64,000 nt of DNA from Bettongia penicillata ogilbyi (Eukaryota; Chordata; Mammalia; Diprotodontia; Potoroidae), in the NCBI GenBank assembly GCA_023548195.1, contig JAJHZJ010000532.1, forward strand, positions 1,382,725 through 1,446,724, given 5' to 3'. Made by a program: the position numbers and the translations under genes. Below are positions 32,641 through 43,689 of this stretch, piece by piece (the first letter of the stretch is position 1; each line of letters begins with the position of its first letter). The notes beneath the pieces were generated by a model, which made no database searches, was not told the origin of the DNA, and was given only the letters and a program-made list of their open reading frames with translations.

Positions 32641-32719
32641 TTGGGATTTCACTGATATTGGGACTTCCTGTTGAGAAAACTCCCCTTACCAATATGGGTT
32701 GCCATCTTCCCTGCAGTTT

Positions 32720-32870
32720 GTAGTCTTAGAGAGTTGCTGAGAACACTCAGAAGTTTAGGGACTTGCTCAGGGTTACAGAACTAGGACATTTCAGAGGCAG
32801 GGTTTAACCCTAGGTTTTCCTGGCTTCAAGGCTTCCTCTCTAGCCACTGTCATACAGTGATGGCTATTGT
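32720..32870 (-). repeat. CORE-SINE (THER/MON type)
   Basis: GACTTGCTCAGGGTTACAGA, TTTCAGAGGCAGGGTTTAAC and TTCCTCTCTAGCCACTGTCA are the reverse complement of core and head. Confidence 0.75.
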
Positions 32871-33374
32871 GGCTGTTGTTATGTCATTTGGAAACTTGGT
32901 AACTTCCCTATGCATCTACATTATCTTCTTTAGATAATTTCCCTCTTTTCTCACTAATGGAGTCACTTCTCTTTGTGCCATCAGAATTTCATTCTTGAGA
33001 GGTCCCCTTACTTATGACCTGATTTGTCCTGTAGATATGGGTGTTTGGGATCCTATCTTTTCTGTCTATGAACTCTTTGAAGTCTACTTTTCCAAAACCT
33101 AGAGAACATGTCAAGCTATTCCCAGCTTTCCTCTCCTCTCAACCACAAAATCAAAAATGCTGTGGTTTCTTGCTCACCTCCCCCCAACAAGGTGATTTCC
33201 ACTTTAGTGGGAATTAGTTCCTCCCTGTTGATAAGAATTAGATCAAGAATTTTCCCTTGTTAGTTCCTCTAACCTTTGAACCTGTTAGAGAATGAACTTG
33301 TCATTAAGACAAGAAATTGTAAACTATGCTGCTTTGTTCTGGTAGATTCAACAGATGTTTGGATAATTAAACTT

Positions 33375-33625
33375 GATCCCAATTGCTAGGTGGTGCAGGG
33401 GATAGAGTGCTGGGTATAGAGTCAGAAGACCTGTGTTCAAAAACAGCCTCAGGCACCTACTGGCTGTGTAAGTGGACAAGTCACTTAACTTCTGTCTGTG
33501 TCATTTTCCTCAGCTGTAAAATGAGGATCACAATAGCACTTACCTTGTAGGATTATTGTAAGGATCAAATGAGATATTTTTAGAACTCTTGGTACCGTCC
33601 CTGGCTCTCAGTAGATGCTTCACAA
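33375..33625 (+). repeat. CORE-SINE (THER1-like)
   Basis: TTGCTAGGTGGTGCAGGGGA head, GTAAGTGGACAAGTCACTTA core, CTCAGCTGTAAAATGAGGAT and tail CTCAGTAGATGCTTCACAAA. Confidence 0.8.
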
Positions 33626-33629
33626 ATGC

Positions 33630-34210
33630 GTGTTCCCTTGCCCATAAATACTGGACCATGTTTTTGTGCCAGGCTCATTATCTATTTCTTCAACCCCAAA
33701 TTTATTTTCTTTCTGTAGTATTCTTTTATCACAATATTTCTGTTTCTGCCTCTACTGATCTGCCCCCAAACATTCTCCATCATGCTTCTTCCCTCTGTTC
33801 TGGATGTCTTCTCATGAAGATCTCCTAAATATCTTCTCTTCCACTCCTCATACACTTTTCCTGTAGCTTTTAAATGAGGTATGTCCACCCACAGCCATGT
33901 TCCAGTTCTGGATCCCATTCCATCAAGTCTTAATGATACCGATTAGATCAAATTTGCCTTCCGGTATTTACAGTCTCTACTTTTTGCTTACTACCTATGT
34001 ACTTTGCATTTTTGCATAGACCTCTGAGATGATGGGTTTTATTACTGGCTCATTTCTTATTTATTATAACCTATAAAATGCTGAGTATCTCAACTGTTAT
34101 TTTTCCTACATTGAAGTTGCTCTTTGTAATATCTAGCTTGATAAATATACATAGGTTTCTCTCCCTCCCTTACTTTTCAGTTTAAAGCCCGTTTACTTAG
34201 ATTTCCAAAA
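33630..34210. other. No recognised feature
   Basis: Unassigned sequence; the overlapping short frames here show no family signal. Confidence 0.4.
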
Positions 34211-34219
34211 TACTGGGCA

Positions 34220-34400
34220 AATATTGGCAGGCAGTGTGCTGTAATGAATGGAGTTCTGGACTTGGAGTCAAATCTAGCCTCTGATATCTAACTAGCTCCA
34301 TGGTCAGGGGAGTATCAGTTCATCTCTAAATGCAATGGGCAATCTCAAAGACCATAAGTCATAGATGAGTTGCTGATCTGTACACTGCAACGAAGAAATC
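34220..34400 (+). repeat. CORE-SINE (MON/THER type)
   Basis: GGCAGTGTGCTGTAATGAAT, TGGACTTGGAGTCAAATCTA and, near the 3' end, GAGTTGCTGATCTG. This matches the SINE type seen again at 60.4 and 60.8 kb. Confidence 0.7.
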
Positions 34401-34983
34401 TCATATGTATGTGTACATATATATTATTGTTGTTCATTGGGGTTTTTTTTTTACTAGCCCTTGTTAAGTAATCTGTGGAAGGCTGTCACTCCAATATTGT
34501 AAGCCATGGTCTAAAAATCAAAGTCTTGTTTTCAGACACCATCTTCTTAATGAACTGTTCACTTCCCAATGAGTTTTTCTCTTCTGCAGACTTTGTCTTT
34601 GATGGGCAACAGTGGGGAAAAAAATCCCAACTATGTGCCTAAGGTATTTGGCTTCTTTTTAAAAACAATTATTCATAGTATTTCATTTTTCCCCAGTGAC
34701 ATGTAAAAAGTATTTTAAACATTTAAAAAAAACCTTTAAGTTCTAAATTCTCTCTCTGCCCTTCCACCCTCATTGAGAAGGCAAGCAATTTGATATAGGG
34801 TATACATGTATAGTCATACAAAATATGCCTATTAGTCATGTTGTGAAAGAAAACAAACACCAAAAAAAAAAAACTCAAGAAAAATGAAGTAAAAAAAGTA
34901 TGCTTCAATTTGTATTTAGATACCACCACTTCTTTCTCTGGGGATGGATAGCATTTCTTTATCTTAAGTCCTTCAGAGTTGTC

Positions 34984-35419
34984 TTAGATCATTGTATTTC
35001 TGAGAATAGTTAAGTCATTCACAGTTGATCGTCTCACAATATTACAGTTACTTTGTACACAGTACATTTTACTTTGCATGAGCTCATGTAAGTCTTTCCA
35101 GGTTTTTCTGAGAGCATCCTGCTTATCATTTTTTATAGCACAATAGGATTCCATCATAAATACATACCACAATTTACTCAGCCATTCCCTAGTTGATGGG
35201 CATCCCCTTAATTTCTAATTCTTTGCCACCAGAGCCGCTATAAATATTTTTGTACATATAGATCCTTTTCCATTTTGTTGTTTTATCACTTTTGAGATAC
35301 AAACCTATTAGTGATACTGCTAGGTCAAAGGGTATACATGGTTTTATAGCGCTTTGGACATAGTTCCAAATAGCTCTACAGAATGGTTGAGTCAGTTCAC
35401 AACTCCACCAACAGTGCAT
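34984..35419 (-). pseudogene. L1 ORF2 C-terminal fragments in copy C
   Basis: Gene-strand frames give HCWWSCELTQPFCRAIWNYV with PFDLAVSLIGLY (35419-35189), then YCAIKNDKQDALRKTWKDLH (35172-34984). These are the conserved tryptophan-rich C-terminus of L1 ORF2 downstream of the RT domain. A frame break separates the two. Confidence 0.85.
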
Positions 35420-35849
35420 TAATGTCTCATTTTTCCCACATCCCCTCCAACCTTTGTCATTTACCTTTTCTGTCCCGTTAATCTAATAGGTATGAATTTC
35501 AGAATTGTTTTAATTTAAACTTCTCCAATCAATAGTGAGTCAGAGCATTTTTTCATATGGGTATTGATAGCTTTGATTACTTCATCTGAAAACTGTTCAT
35601 ATCTTTTGATAATTTTTCAATTGGGGAATGGCTCTTATTTTTATAAATTTGACTCAGTTCTCCATGTGTTTGAGAAATGAGACCTCTATTAGAGAAACTT
35701 GCTTCAATTTTTTTTCACAGTTGCTTTTGCTAACTGGATTTCCCTTCATTCTTTTCAGCACCATCCCATTTATTCTACTGTGTCTCTCCTTTCACACTAC
35801 CCCTCCTCAAAAGTGCTTTGCTTCTGACTATCCCCTTCCCCCATCTGCC

Positions 35850-36072
35850 TTCCCTCATATCGCCTCTCCTCCCTTCTCTTGTCCCCTTCCCTCATATCGC
35901 CTCCCCTCCCTTTTCTTATCCCCTTCCCTCATATCACCTCCCCTCCCTTCCCCCATCTGCCTTCCCTCATATCACCTCCCCTCCCTTCTCTTATCTCCTT
36001 CCCTCATATCGCCTCCCCTCCCTTCTCTTATCCCCTTCCCTCATATCACCTCCCCTCCCTTCTCTTATCCCC
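35850..36072. repeat. 37-bp minisatellite, about 6 units
   Basis: A tandem array of a pyrimidine-rich unit containing CCCTCATATCRCCTCCCCTC (plus strand), within the 3' spacer of copy C. The units differ at a few positions (A/G in ATCRCC; TTCTCTTATC versus TTCCCCCATC). The unit length is not a multiple of three and has no stop in any plus frame, so long overlapping Pro/Ser-rich frames arise that are not genes. Confidence 0.9.
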
Positions 36073-38208
36073 TTCCCTTCCTACTCTCCTGTAAGGTAAG
36101 ATATATTTTTATACCCAATTGAGTGTGTATGTTATTCCCTCTTTGATCCAATTCAGATGCAAGTAAGGTTCACCCATTCCCCTCAATTCCCTTCTCTTCC
36201 CTTTCACTGTAAAAGCTTTTGTTTGCCTCTTTTATGTGAGTTAATTTGCCCCATTCGACTTCTCCCTTTCCACCAGTACATTCCTCCCTCTCACCCCTTA
36301 GTTTTACTTTTTAGATGTCATTCCTTCATATTCAACTCACACCTGTACCCTCTATTTATAGCCCTTCTAACTACCCTAATAATGCAAAAGTTCTTATGAG
36401 TTACAGGTATCATCTTCTCATGTAAAAATATACATAGTTTAACCTTATTAAATGCCTTATGATTTCTCTTCTTTGTTTACTTTTTTATGCTTTTCTTGAG
36501 TATTGCATTTGAAAGTCAAATTTTCTATTCAGCTCTCTTTTTTAATCCAGAATGCTTGAAAGTCCTCTATTTCACTGAATGTCCATCTTTTCCCTGAAGG
36601 ATTATCCTCGTTTGTTGGGTGATTCTTAGTTGTAATCTTAGCTTTTTGCCCTCCAGAATATCATATTCTAAGCCCTGCTAAATCTTGAGCTATCCTGTCT
36701 GTGTCCCCATGATATTTGAATTGTTTCTTTCTGGCTACTCACAATATTTTCTCCTTGACTTAGGAGTTCTGGAATTTGGCTGTAATATTCCTGGGAGTTT
36801 TCATTTGGGGAATCTTTTTTAGGAGATGATCAGTGGATTCTTTCAATTTCTATTTTACCCTCTGGTTCTAGAATATCAGGGCATTTTTCCTTGATAATTT
36901 CTTGAAAGATGATGTCTAGGCTCCTTTTTTGATTGTGGCTTTCGTATAGTCTAAAAATTTTTAAATGATATCTCCTGGATTGATTTTCCAGGTCAGTTGC
37001 TTCCCAGTGAGATATTTCACATTGTCTTCTATTTTTTCATCTGGTTTTGTTTTATTGTTTCTTGATTTATCATGAAGTCATTGACTTCCATTTGCTGCAT
37101 TCTAATTTTTAAGGAAATATTTTCTTCAATGAACTTTGACCTCCTTTTCCATTTGGCCAATTTTGCTTTTCAAAGCATTCTTCTCTTCACTGACTTTTTG
37201 CACCTCTTCTACCATTTGGCCTAGCCTGTTTTTGAAGGTGTTATTTTCTTCAGGATTTTTTTTGTATCTCCTTTACCAAACTGTTGACTCGTTTTCTTCA
37301 TTACTCTCATTTCTCTTCCCAATTTTTCTTCCACCTCTCTTACTTGATTTTCAAAATCCTTTTTCAGCTCTTCCATGATCTGAGACCAATTCATATTTTT
37401 CTTGGAGTTTTGGGTATAGGAGCTTTGATTTTGTTATCTTCACCTGATTATGTGTTTTGATCTTCCTTGTCACCATAGAACTCTATGGTCAGAATTTTTT
37501 TGGTTGTTTGCTCATTTCCCCAGCCTATTTCTTCACTTTTATTTATTTGCTAAAGTGTGGCTCTGCTTCCAGGGTGGAGGTCAAACTGTCCCAAGCTTCA
37601 GGGGTTTTGTGCAGTTGTTTTCAGAGATACTTCTAAGGACCTGTAAGTTTTCAGTTCTTCCAAGTTGGTATGACCTAAAGAGAATTGTTTATTCCTCTCT
37701 TGGTCTGTGCTCTGATCTGTGAGTGATCACAAACACTTTTCTTCCCTGGAAATGTGACTAGGGTCCCTGCTCCACTGTAGCCACAACCTCTGAATATGGG
37801 CAAAGCAACTGAGTTGTGCTAGCAAAAGGCCTCTGTAATCTCCTTCTGACCAGTTGCTCCACCCCCTTATGATCTGTGGGCTAAGTGCTCTGGAAGCAGC
37901 TGCTGCTCCTATTGGGCCAGTAGCTTCCAAGGTTTGCTTCTAGTTTGCTGGGGCTGGGTTTGTGTTGTTGTGGCCTGTACTGGACTGTGCACTGCTCTCA
38001 CCCAGGTGCAACAGACCTTTCCTGCTGGCCTTCTAAGTTGTCTTTGGCTGGAAAACTATTTCACTCCATCCTTTTGTGAGTTCTGCTGCTCCAGGAAGTG
38101 TTTTATGGCATTATGTAAAAGTGCTCTGAGGAGTTTGGGGGAGAATTCAAGCAAATTGCTGGCTTTTCTCCACCATCTTGGCTCTGCCCAGTTTTTGGCT
38201 TCTTGATT

Positions 38209-41054
38209 AAGACTTAGTTGTTGGAAAAAGGTGGGGGGAGGAGCCAAGATGGTGGAGTAGAAAGACTCACATATGCTAGCTCCGAATCCACAGCCCAGAA
38301 ATTTCCTGTAAAAAGAACTCCCAACAAATTCTGGAGCAGTGCAAGCCATGCAGAAACACAGTGGAAGAGATTTCCATTCCAGAGGGCCTTGGAAAGCCGT
38401 CCCCAAGGGTCCATCATGCACCAGAGGTGGAGCCCACCCCTGCACTGCCCTGGCCATGTGGCCCCAGAGGAGTAGATCCAAGCAGGCTTCAGGGACGGAA
38501 CCTCTCGCGGCCATGAAGGTCCCTCTGCCCACAGGCGCTCCAGGTCAGTGAGAGAGACTTCTGGACTGGCCGAGAGGGGAGCGGGGTGTCTCTGTGACTC
38601 AGGTCCCCTCGGGAGGCAGTGGCAGAGGGAGGGGAGGCAGTGGCTGGAATTGCCAGAGCAGCAGACAGGAGCTCAGGGCCATTACTGAAGGTCTCTGCAT
38701 AAACCCCCTGAAGGAACTGAGCCTAGGAGGCGGCCCTGCCCCCACCTGAGCACCAGAACTTAAGCTGACATTGAATGGCAGCCTCTCCCGCTGCTGAAAG
38801 CCCTGAGGCTGGGAAGCAGCATTTGAATCTCAGACCCCAAGCACTAGCTGGGCGGATCTAGGAGGGGGTGGACAGGAATCTCAGAAGTCAAGTAACTGTC
38901 TGGGAAAATGCCCAGAAAAGGGAAGAAAAATAAGACCATAGAAAGCTACTTTCTTGGGGGACAGATGTTCCCGCTTTTCAATTCTGATGATGAGGAACAA
39001 TTCTTACCATCAGGGAAAGAAGTGGAGGTTGGGGCCTCTGTATCCCAGACATCCGAGGTGGATGTCTGGTGGGCTCAGGCCATGGAAGAGCTCACAAAGG
39101 ATTTTGAAAATCAAGTTAGACAGGTGGAGGAAAAACTGGGAAGAGAAATGAGAGAGATGCAAGAAAAGCATGAAAAATGGGTCAATACCTTGGTAAAGGA
39201 GACCCAGAAAAATGCTGAAGAAAATAACACCTTGAAAAATAGGCTAACTCAATTGGAAAAGAGGTTCAAAAAGCCAATGAGGAGAAGAATGCTCTCAAAA
39301 GCAGAATTAGCCAAATGGAAAAAGAGGTTCAAAAGCTCACTGAAGAAAATAGTTCTTTCAAGATTAGCATGGAACAGATGGAGGCTAATGACTTTCTGAG
39401 AAATGAAGAAATCATAAAACAAAACCAAAAGAATGAAAAAATGGAAGAGAATGTGAAATATCTCATTGGAAAAACAACTGACCTGGAAAATAGATCCAGG
39501 AGAGACAATTTAAAAATTATGGGACTACCTGAAAGCCATGATCAAGAAAGACCCTAGACATCATCTTTCATGAAATTATCAAGCAAAACTGCCCTGATAT
39601 TCTAGAACCAGAGGGCAAAATTAATATTGAAGGAATCCATCGATCACCACCTGAAAGAGATTCAAAAAGAGAAACTCCTAGGAACATTGTGGCCAAATTC
39701 CAGAGTTTCCAGGTCAAGGAGAAAATCTTGCAAGCAGCTAGAAAGAAACAATTCCAGTACTGTGGAAATACAATCAGGATAATACAAGATCTAGCAGCTT
39801 CTACATTAAGGGATTGAAGGGTGTGGAATAGGATATTCCAGAAGTCCAAGGAACTAGGACTCAAATCAAGAATCACCTACCCAGCAAAACTGAGTATAAT
39901 ACTTCAGGGGAAAATATGGTCATTCAGTGAAATAGAGGGCTTTCAAGCATTCTTGATGAAAAGACCAGAGCTGAAAAGAAAATTTGACCTTCAAACACAA
40001 GAATGAGAAGAAGCATGAAAAATAAACAGCAAAGAGAAGTCATAAGGGACTTACCAGAAGTGAACTGTTTACATTCCTACATGGAAAGACAATATTTGTA
40101 ACTCTTAAAACTTTTCAGTATCTGGGTAGTTGGTGGGACCACACACACACATACATACACACACACATGCACACATGTACACGTGTGCATGCACACACAT
40201 ACAGAGACAGAGCACAGAGTGAATTGAATAGGATGGGATCATATTTTAAAAGAAATTAAGGTAAACGGTGAGAGAGAAATGTAGTGGGAGGAGAGAGGGT
40301 GAAATGGAATGGGGTAAATTATATCTCATTCAAGAGGCAAGCAGGAGACTTTTTAGTGGAGGGAAAAAGAGGAGAGCTGAGAAAAAAACATGAAGTTTAC
40401 CCTCATCACATTCAACTAAAGGAAGGAATAAAATGCACACTCATTTTGGTATGAAAACCTATCTTACAATACAGGAAAGTGGGGGAGAAGGAGATAAGCA
40501 GGGTGGGGGGGATGATGGAAGGGAGGGCAATGGGAGGAGGGAGCAATTTGAAGTCAACATTGGGGGAGGGACAGGATCAAAAGACAGAATAGAAACAATG
40601 GAGGGCAGGATAGGATGGAGGGAAATACAATTAGTCTTACACAAACAAGACTATTATTGAAGTCATTTGCAATACTACACAGATATGGCTTATATTGAAT
40701 TGCCTGCCTTCCCAAAGGGAATGGGTGGGGAGGGAGGGATGAGGAGAATTTGGAACTCAAAGTTTTAGTTACAACTGTCGAGTATTATTGCTGTTGCTCC
40801 TAGGAAACAAGAAATACAGTCAATGGGGAATAGAAAGTCATCTGACCCTACAGGACAAAAGAGAAGATGGGGACAAGAGAAGGGAGGGAGGATTGAAGAG
40901 AGGGCAGATTGGTGATAGGGAAAATTAGAATGCTCGGTGTATTGGGGTAGGGGGAGGGGACAAATGGGGAGAAAATTTGGAACCCAAAATTTTGTGAAAA
41001 TGAATGTAAAAAGTTAAATAAATAAATTTTTTTTAAAAAAAGACTTAGTTGTTG
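38209..41054 (+). mobile_element. HAL1 copy B, full length, with 15-bp TSD
   Basis: The element proper is 38224-41039, flanked by perfect AAGACTTAGTTGTTG copies (38209-38223 and 41040-41054). It starts GGAAAAAGGTGGGGGGAGGA, then CCAAGATGGTGGAGTAGAA, has ORF1 from 38908 to 40006, a CA-rich tract, purine-rich 3'UTR and AAATAAATAAA tail. There is no ORF2. The layout and most of the sequence match copy A closely. It lies 5 bp from the duplication of copy C and immediately beside the tail of the SINE at 41.06 kb. The insertion point GATT|AAGA fits the L1 endonuclease preference. Confidence 0.92.
38908..40006 (+). pseudogene. HAL1 copy B ORF1, three lesions
   Basis: The start codon and N-terminus (MPRKGKKNKTIESYF) match copy A. 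The frame is then damaged by a 1-nt deletion near 39260 in the coiled coil, a second 1-nt deletion near 39545 just after the RRM entry (GLPESHDQ), and a TGA at 39815-39817 where copy A has CGA. The rest stays recognisable to the stop at 40004-40006 (ITYPAKLSIILQGKIWSF). The CGA-to-TGA change is typical CpG decay. Compared with copy A, this copy has had only few disabling changes, so it is fairly young. Confidence 0.9.
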
Positions 41055-41056
41055 TC

Positions 41057-41262
41057 CTGTTACATCGCAACAAAACTCTTCGAGATTTTCTTGGCAAAGA
41101 TACTGGAGTTGTTCACCATTTCCTTCTCCAATGAATTAAGGGAAATAGAGATTAAATGACTTAACCAGGGTCACATAGCTAGTATCTGATGTCTGATTTG
41201 AATTCAGGTCTTCCTAAACACAGGTCGAGCTTGCTGTCGATTTAGACACCTACCTGTCCTTT
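41057..41262 (-). repeat. tRNA-headed SINE with BovB-type tail (Mar-1-like)
   Basis: Read in reverse: AATTCAAATCAGACATCAGA, AGTCATTTAATCTC core, TTGGAGAAGGAAATGGTGAA, CCAGTATCTTTGCCAAGAAA and a decayed tail ending CAACAACTAAGTCTT. HAL1 copy B landed in that tail. Confidence 0.8.
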
Positions 41263-41264
41263 GT

Positions 41265-41845
41265 AATCTTTAGTAATACATTCTAGGTTCCTTCTGGCAG
41301 TGTCATTTGTTCCCGTGTGAATCCCCAAAAGTAGCAGGTAGTTAAATGTTTTGAGAAGTGCCAAGAGTTTCCTTGATACATTTTGTATACTTGATCAAGG
41401 TGATAGCTGACCTTTCTGCTGTTATCTGACAGATAAATGGCTGCCTCAGAACTCTTCAGTAAAAAAATCACCAATTCCCATTACTAATCTCTTCTTCCTC
41501 TAACCTTTACTAGTAGAACTCTTACTCAATATCATCATCCCTTGGATAGCAAGCATTTGTTTTCTCCTTAGAACATCTAGACGTCTCCCCTTCAGAAAGA
41601 ACATCCAATTTGCTTCTCACTCCGATGTTCAGTGGTTTTTATCCTCTCCTTTCTCCTCTTTGTGAGAATCTTCCATTTCAAGCTTGACATATACAAGAAT
41701 TACCATCTCCTCTTTTTGTTTTGTTTTCAAATTGAAGGTCTTCTATTTTTGTTTTTTTCTTCTCCTAAGAAATGCTTCATTATCCCTGACAGCTAAGCTC
41801 TTCACATTCTTCTCTAGGAGTAACCTATATTTGCAGCATAGGAAG
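41265..41845. other. No recognised feature
   Basis: Unassigned intergenic sequence. Confidence 0.4.
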
Positions 41846-41849
41846 GAAA

Positions 41850-42105
41850 GAAGCATTTAAGCTTCTACTATGTGCCTGAGACTGTGCTAACTACTTTACA
41901 AGTGTTTTCTCATTTGATCATTACAACAACCCTAGGAGGTAGGTATTATCATCCCTGTGTTATACTGAGGAAACTCAAGACAGAGCATAAGTTACTTGCC
42001 CAGGGTAACATAGCTAATTGAGTATCTGAGACTGAATTTGAACTCAGGGCTCTCTGATTCTAGGTCCTGCATGCCAGCCGCTGTGCCATTTACCTCTCAC
42101 ATAGC
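41850..42105 (-). repeat. MIR SINE, near full length
   Basis: TACTATGTGCCTGAGACTGT, TTGATCATTACAACAACCCT, GGTATTATCATCCCTGTG, AACATAGCTAATTGAGTATC and CCGCTGTGCCATTTACC are the complete reverse order of MIR. Confidence 0.88.
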
Positions 42106-43675
42106 AGAAATAGAAATGTGCAGGTCATAGCCAGATTGTCCCGACTTGCCATATTTATTGTAAATTAAATCCTCAGTGGTTTTGCTTTTTGCTAATAGTA
42201 TTACTGAAGCAACCTCTGTCTGTCTCTCTCTCTGTCTCTCTTTCTCTCTCTGCCTTTGTCTCTGTCTCTCGCACACACATTTCTACTTATCTACTTATTT
42301 TACTCATTTGTTTTATTTACTTAGTCTTCCTTTTTTAAAAAAAAAAAAACAAAACAACTATTTCTCCTTTCCTATGAGTCTTTTCTACTACTCTTACTTG
42401 TTTTCCTTCAGCTCAAATTCTCCTATTTCTTTTTTAGATCCCTTCCCTTCCCTTCCCTCTCCTTTTCCTTGGATCCCTTTACTCAAATTTTTCTTCTTCT
42501 CAAATCATTCTTTTGTTGGTTGGTTCTTCTTTCATAGATCAAGTTGTTCTCCTCCTTCAACTCCAAAGCCCTTTCCCTCTGTCACCTTCCATCCTTCTTC
42601 AAATTTGCCTCAAGGCCTTCCAAACTTCTCCCCAAACACCATATCTGTTCTGCTTCACAAGTCAAAAACCCTCTAAAGACATGATTCCTTCTTCATCAAC
42701 TCGAAGCCTTCTCCCACACAACCTTTTCCTTTGGAAGCTGGAGGTAAAAATTTATTTTCTCATTATCTTAAAGTTTTGGAGATGTATTATATTAATTTCT
42801 AACTGATCATCAGTTATCTATGTTAACAACTGCTTTCACTTATTTCCCTTTGAGCCTTTCTATCAAATAAAAAATGTTGACTCTAAATAAGCACGCCTTA
42901 TACTAATCTCTGCTTATTTAAAGGAACCCTGTGGTAAATACATCTCAAAAATGAAGAATTCTTCTTTAATGGAAAATAATAGCCTGCAAAATGTCCCTAT
43001 TTTGTATTTTGAGGTTTTCATAGACTAGTTTTGTCAAAAAGTACATCAGCCTAGTGTGCCATTATGGATAGTTTTTTGAATTCATTACTGTATTATATAA
43101 TGAAAAATTATGAAAGTGTTCAGGAAAAATGAGATGTGATTATTTCTATGCTAGATAGTGACTAGTGTTTATTTGAAATAATGATCTAGGAAGGGAAAGA
43201 GATTAAATCACTAGATATTTTGAAGGGAACATTTTCAGTCATTTAAAATTTTCCATTGGATTTTATTATCCATGAGTACAAGGTGTGCTCTTTAATCTTA
43301 CAGATGAAGATGTAATTTATGTAAGGAGAGAAAGCTAAAAGTAAAAGGATTTTTATTATGCTACCCATCCTTACATCCCTAATATGCTGAATTTTTAAAA
43401 CCCTTAGTTTTTGGAGAAGAAACTGAAATAATAAAGTAATATTTAATCAAATTGGTCAGTGTAGCTGAAGTACTTAGAACTGCTTAGACCGCCTTCCTCA
43501 TTACCCACTGTCACATTTACTGATCATCTTCATGCTGATAAAATTTGAATATATTTTACCTTCCCTAGAAAACAAAACTGGGGGTGGGTGAAGGAAGGCA
43601 TTCACAGGCAAACATTATTATAGACTAAATTGAACCTCCTGTTTCAATGCTGCCTTGAACACACTCTTAAAGACA
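42106..43675. other. CT-rich low complexity, then unassigned sequence
   Basis: About 42215-42290 is a CTCT/TGTCTC-rich run, and 42300-42700 is pyrimidine-rich, which explains the 167-codon frame there. The remainder to 43675 shows no recognised feature. Confidence 0.5.
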
Positions 43676-43689
43676 ATTTTAAAAATCAT

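Larger units (their letters stand above)
34658..38193 (-). mobile_element. L1-lineage copy C: ORF1 joined to ORF2 3' end
   Basis: One minus-strand insertion of about 3.5 kb. From 38193 down to 35730 it is 5'UTR, a decayed ORF1 and the post-ORF1 spacer, as in HAL1. At 35730/35729 it switches to the ORF2 C-terminal region (GCAAGTTTCTCTAATAGAGG at about 35704-35685) and runs through ORF2's end and the L1 3'UTR to 34658. TTTGGCTTCTT flanks both outer ends (34647-34657 and 38194-38204), extendable to 13 bp with one mismatch. So the joined form was inserted as one unit. Most of ORF2, including endonuclease and RT, is absent. Reading frames are broken. Confidence 0.8.

Noticed and set aside
35850..36072. 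CRISPR-like regular array
   Set aside because: The units are tandem without unique spacers and lie within a vertebrate retroelement.
35628..36122. Long plus-strand frames rich in Pro, Ser and Leu
   Set aside because: They come from the 37-bp stop-free minisatellite antisense to copy C; all three frames are open.
42176..42676. 167-codon frame
   Set aside because: CT-rich low-complexity DNA; no domain, and the start is not supported.
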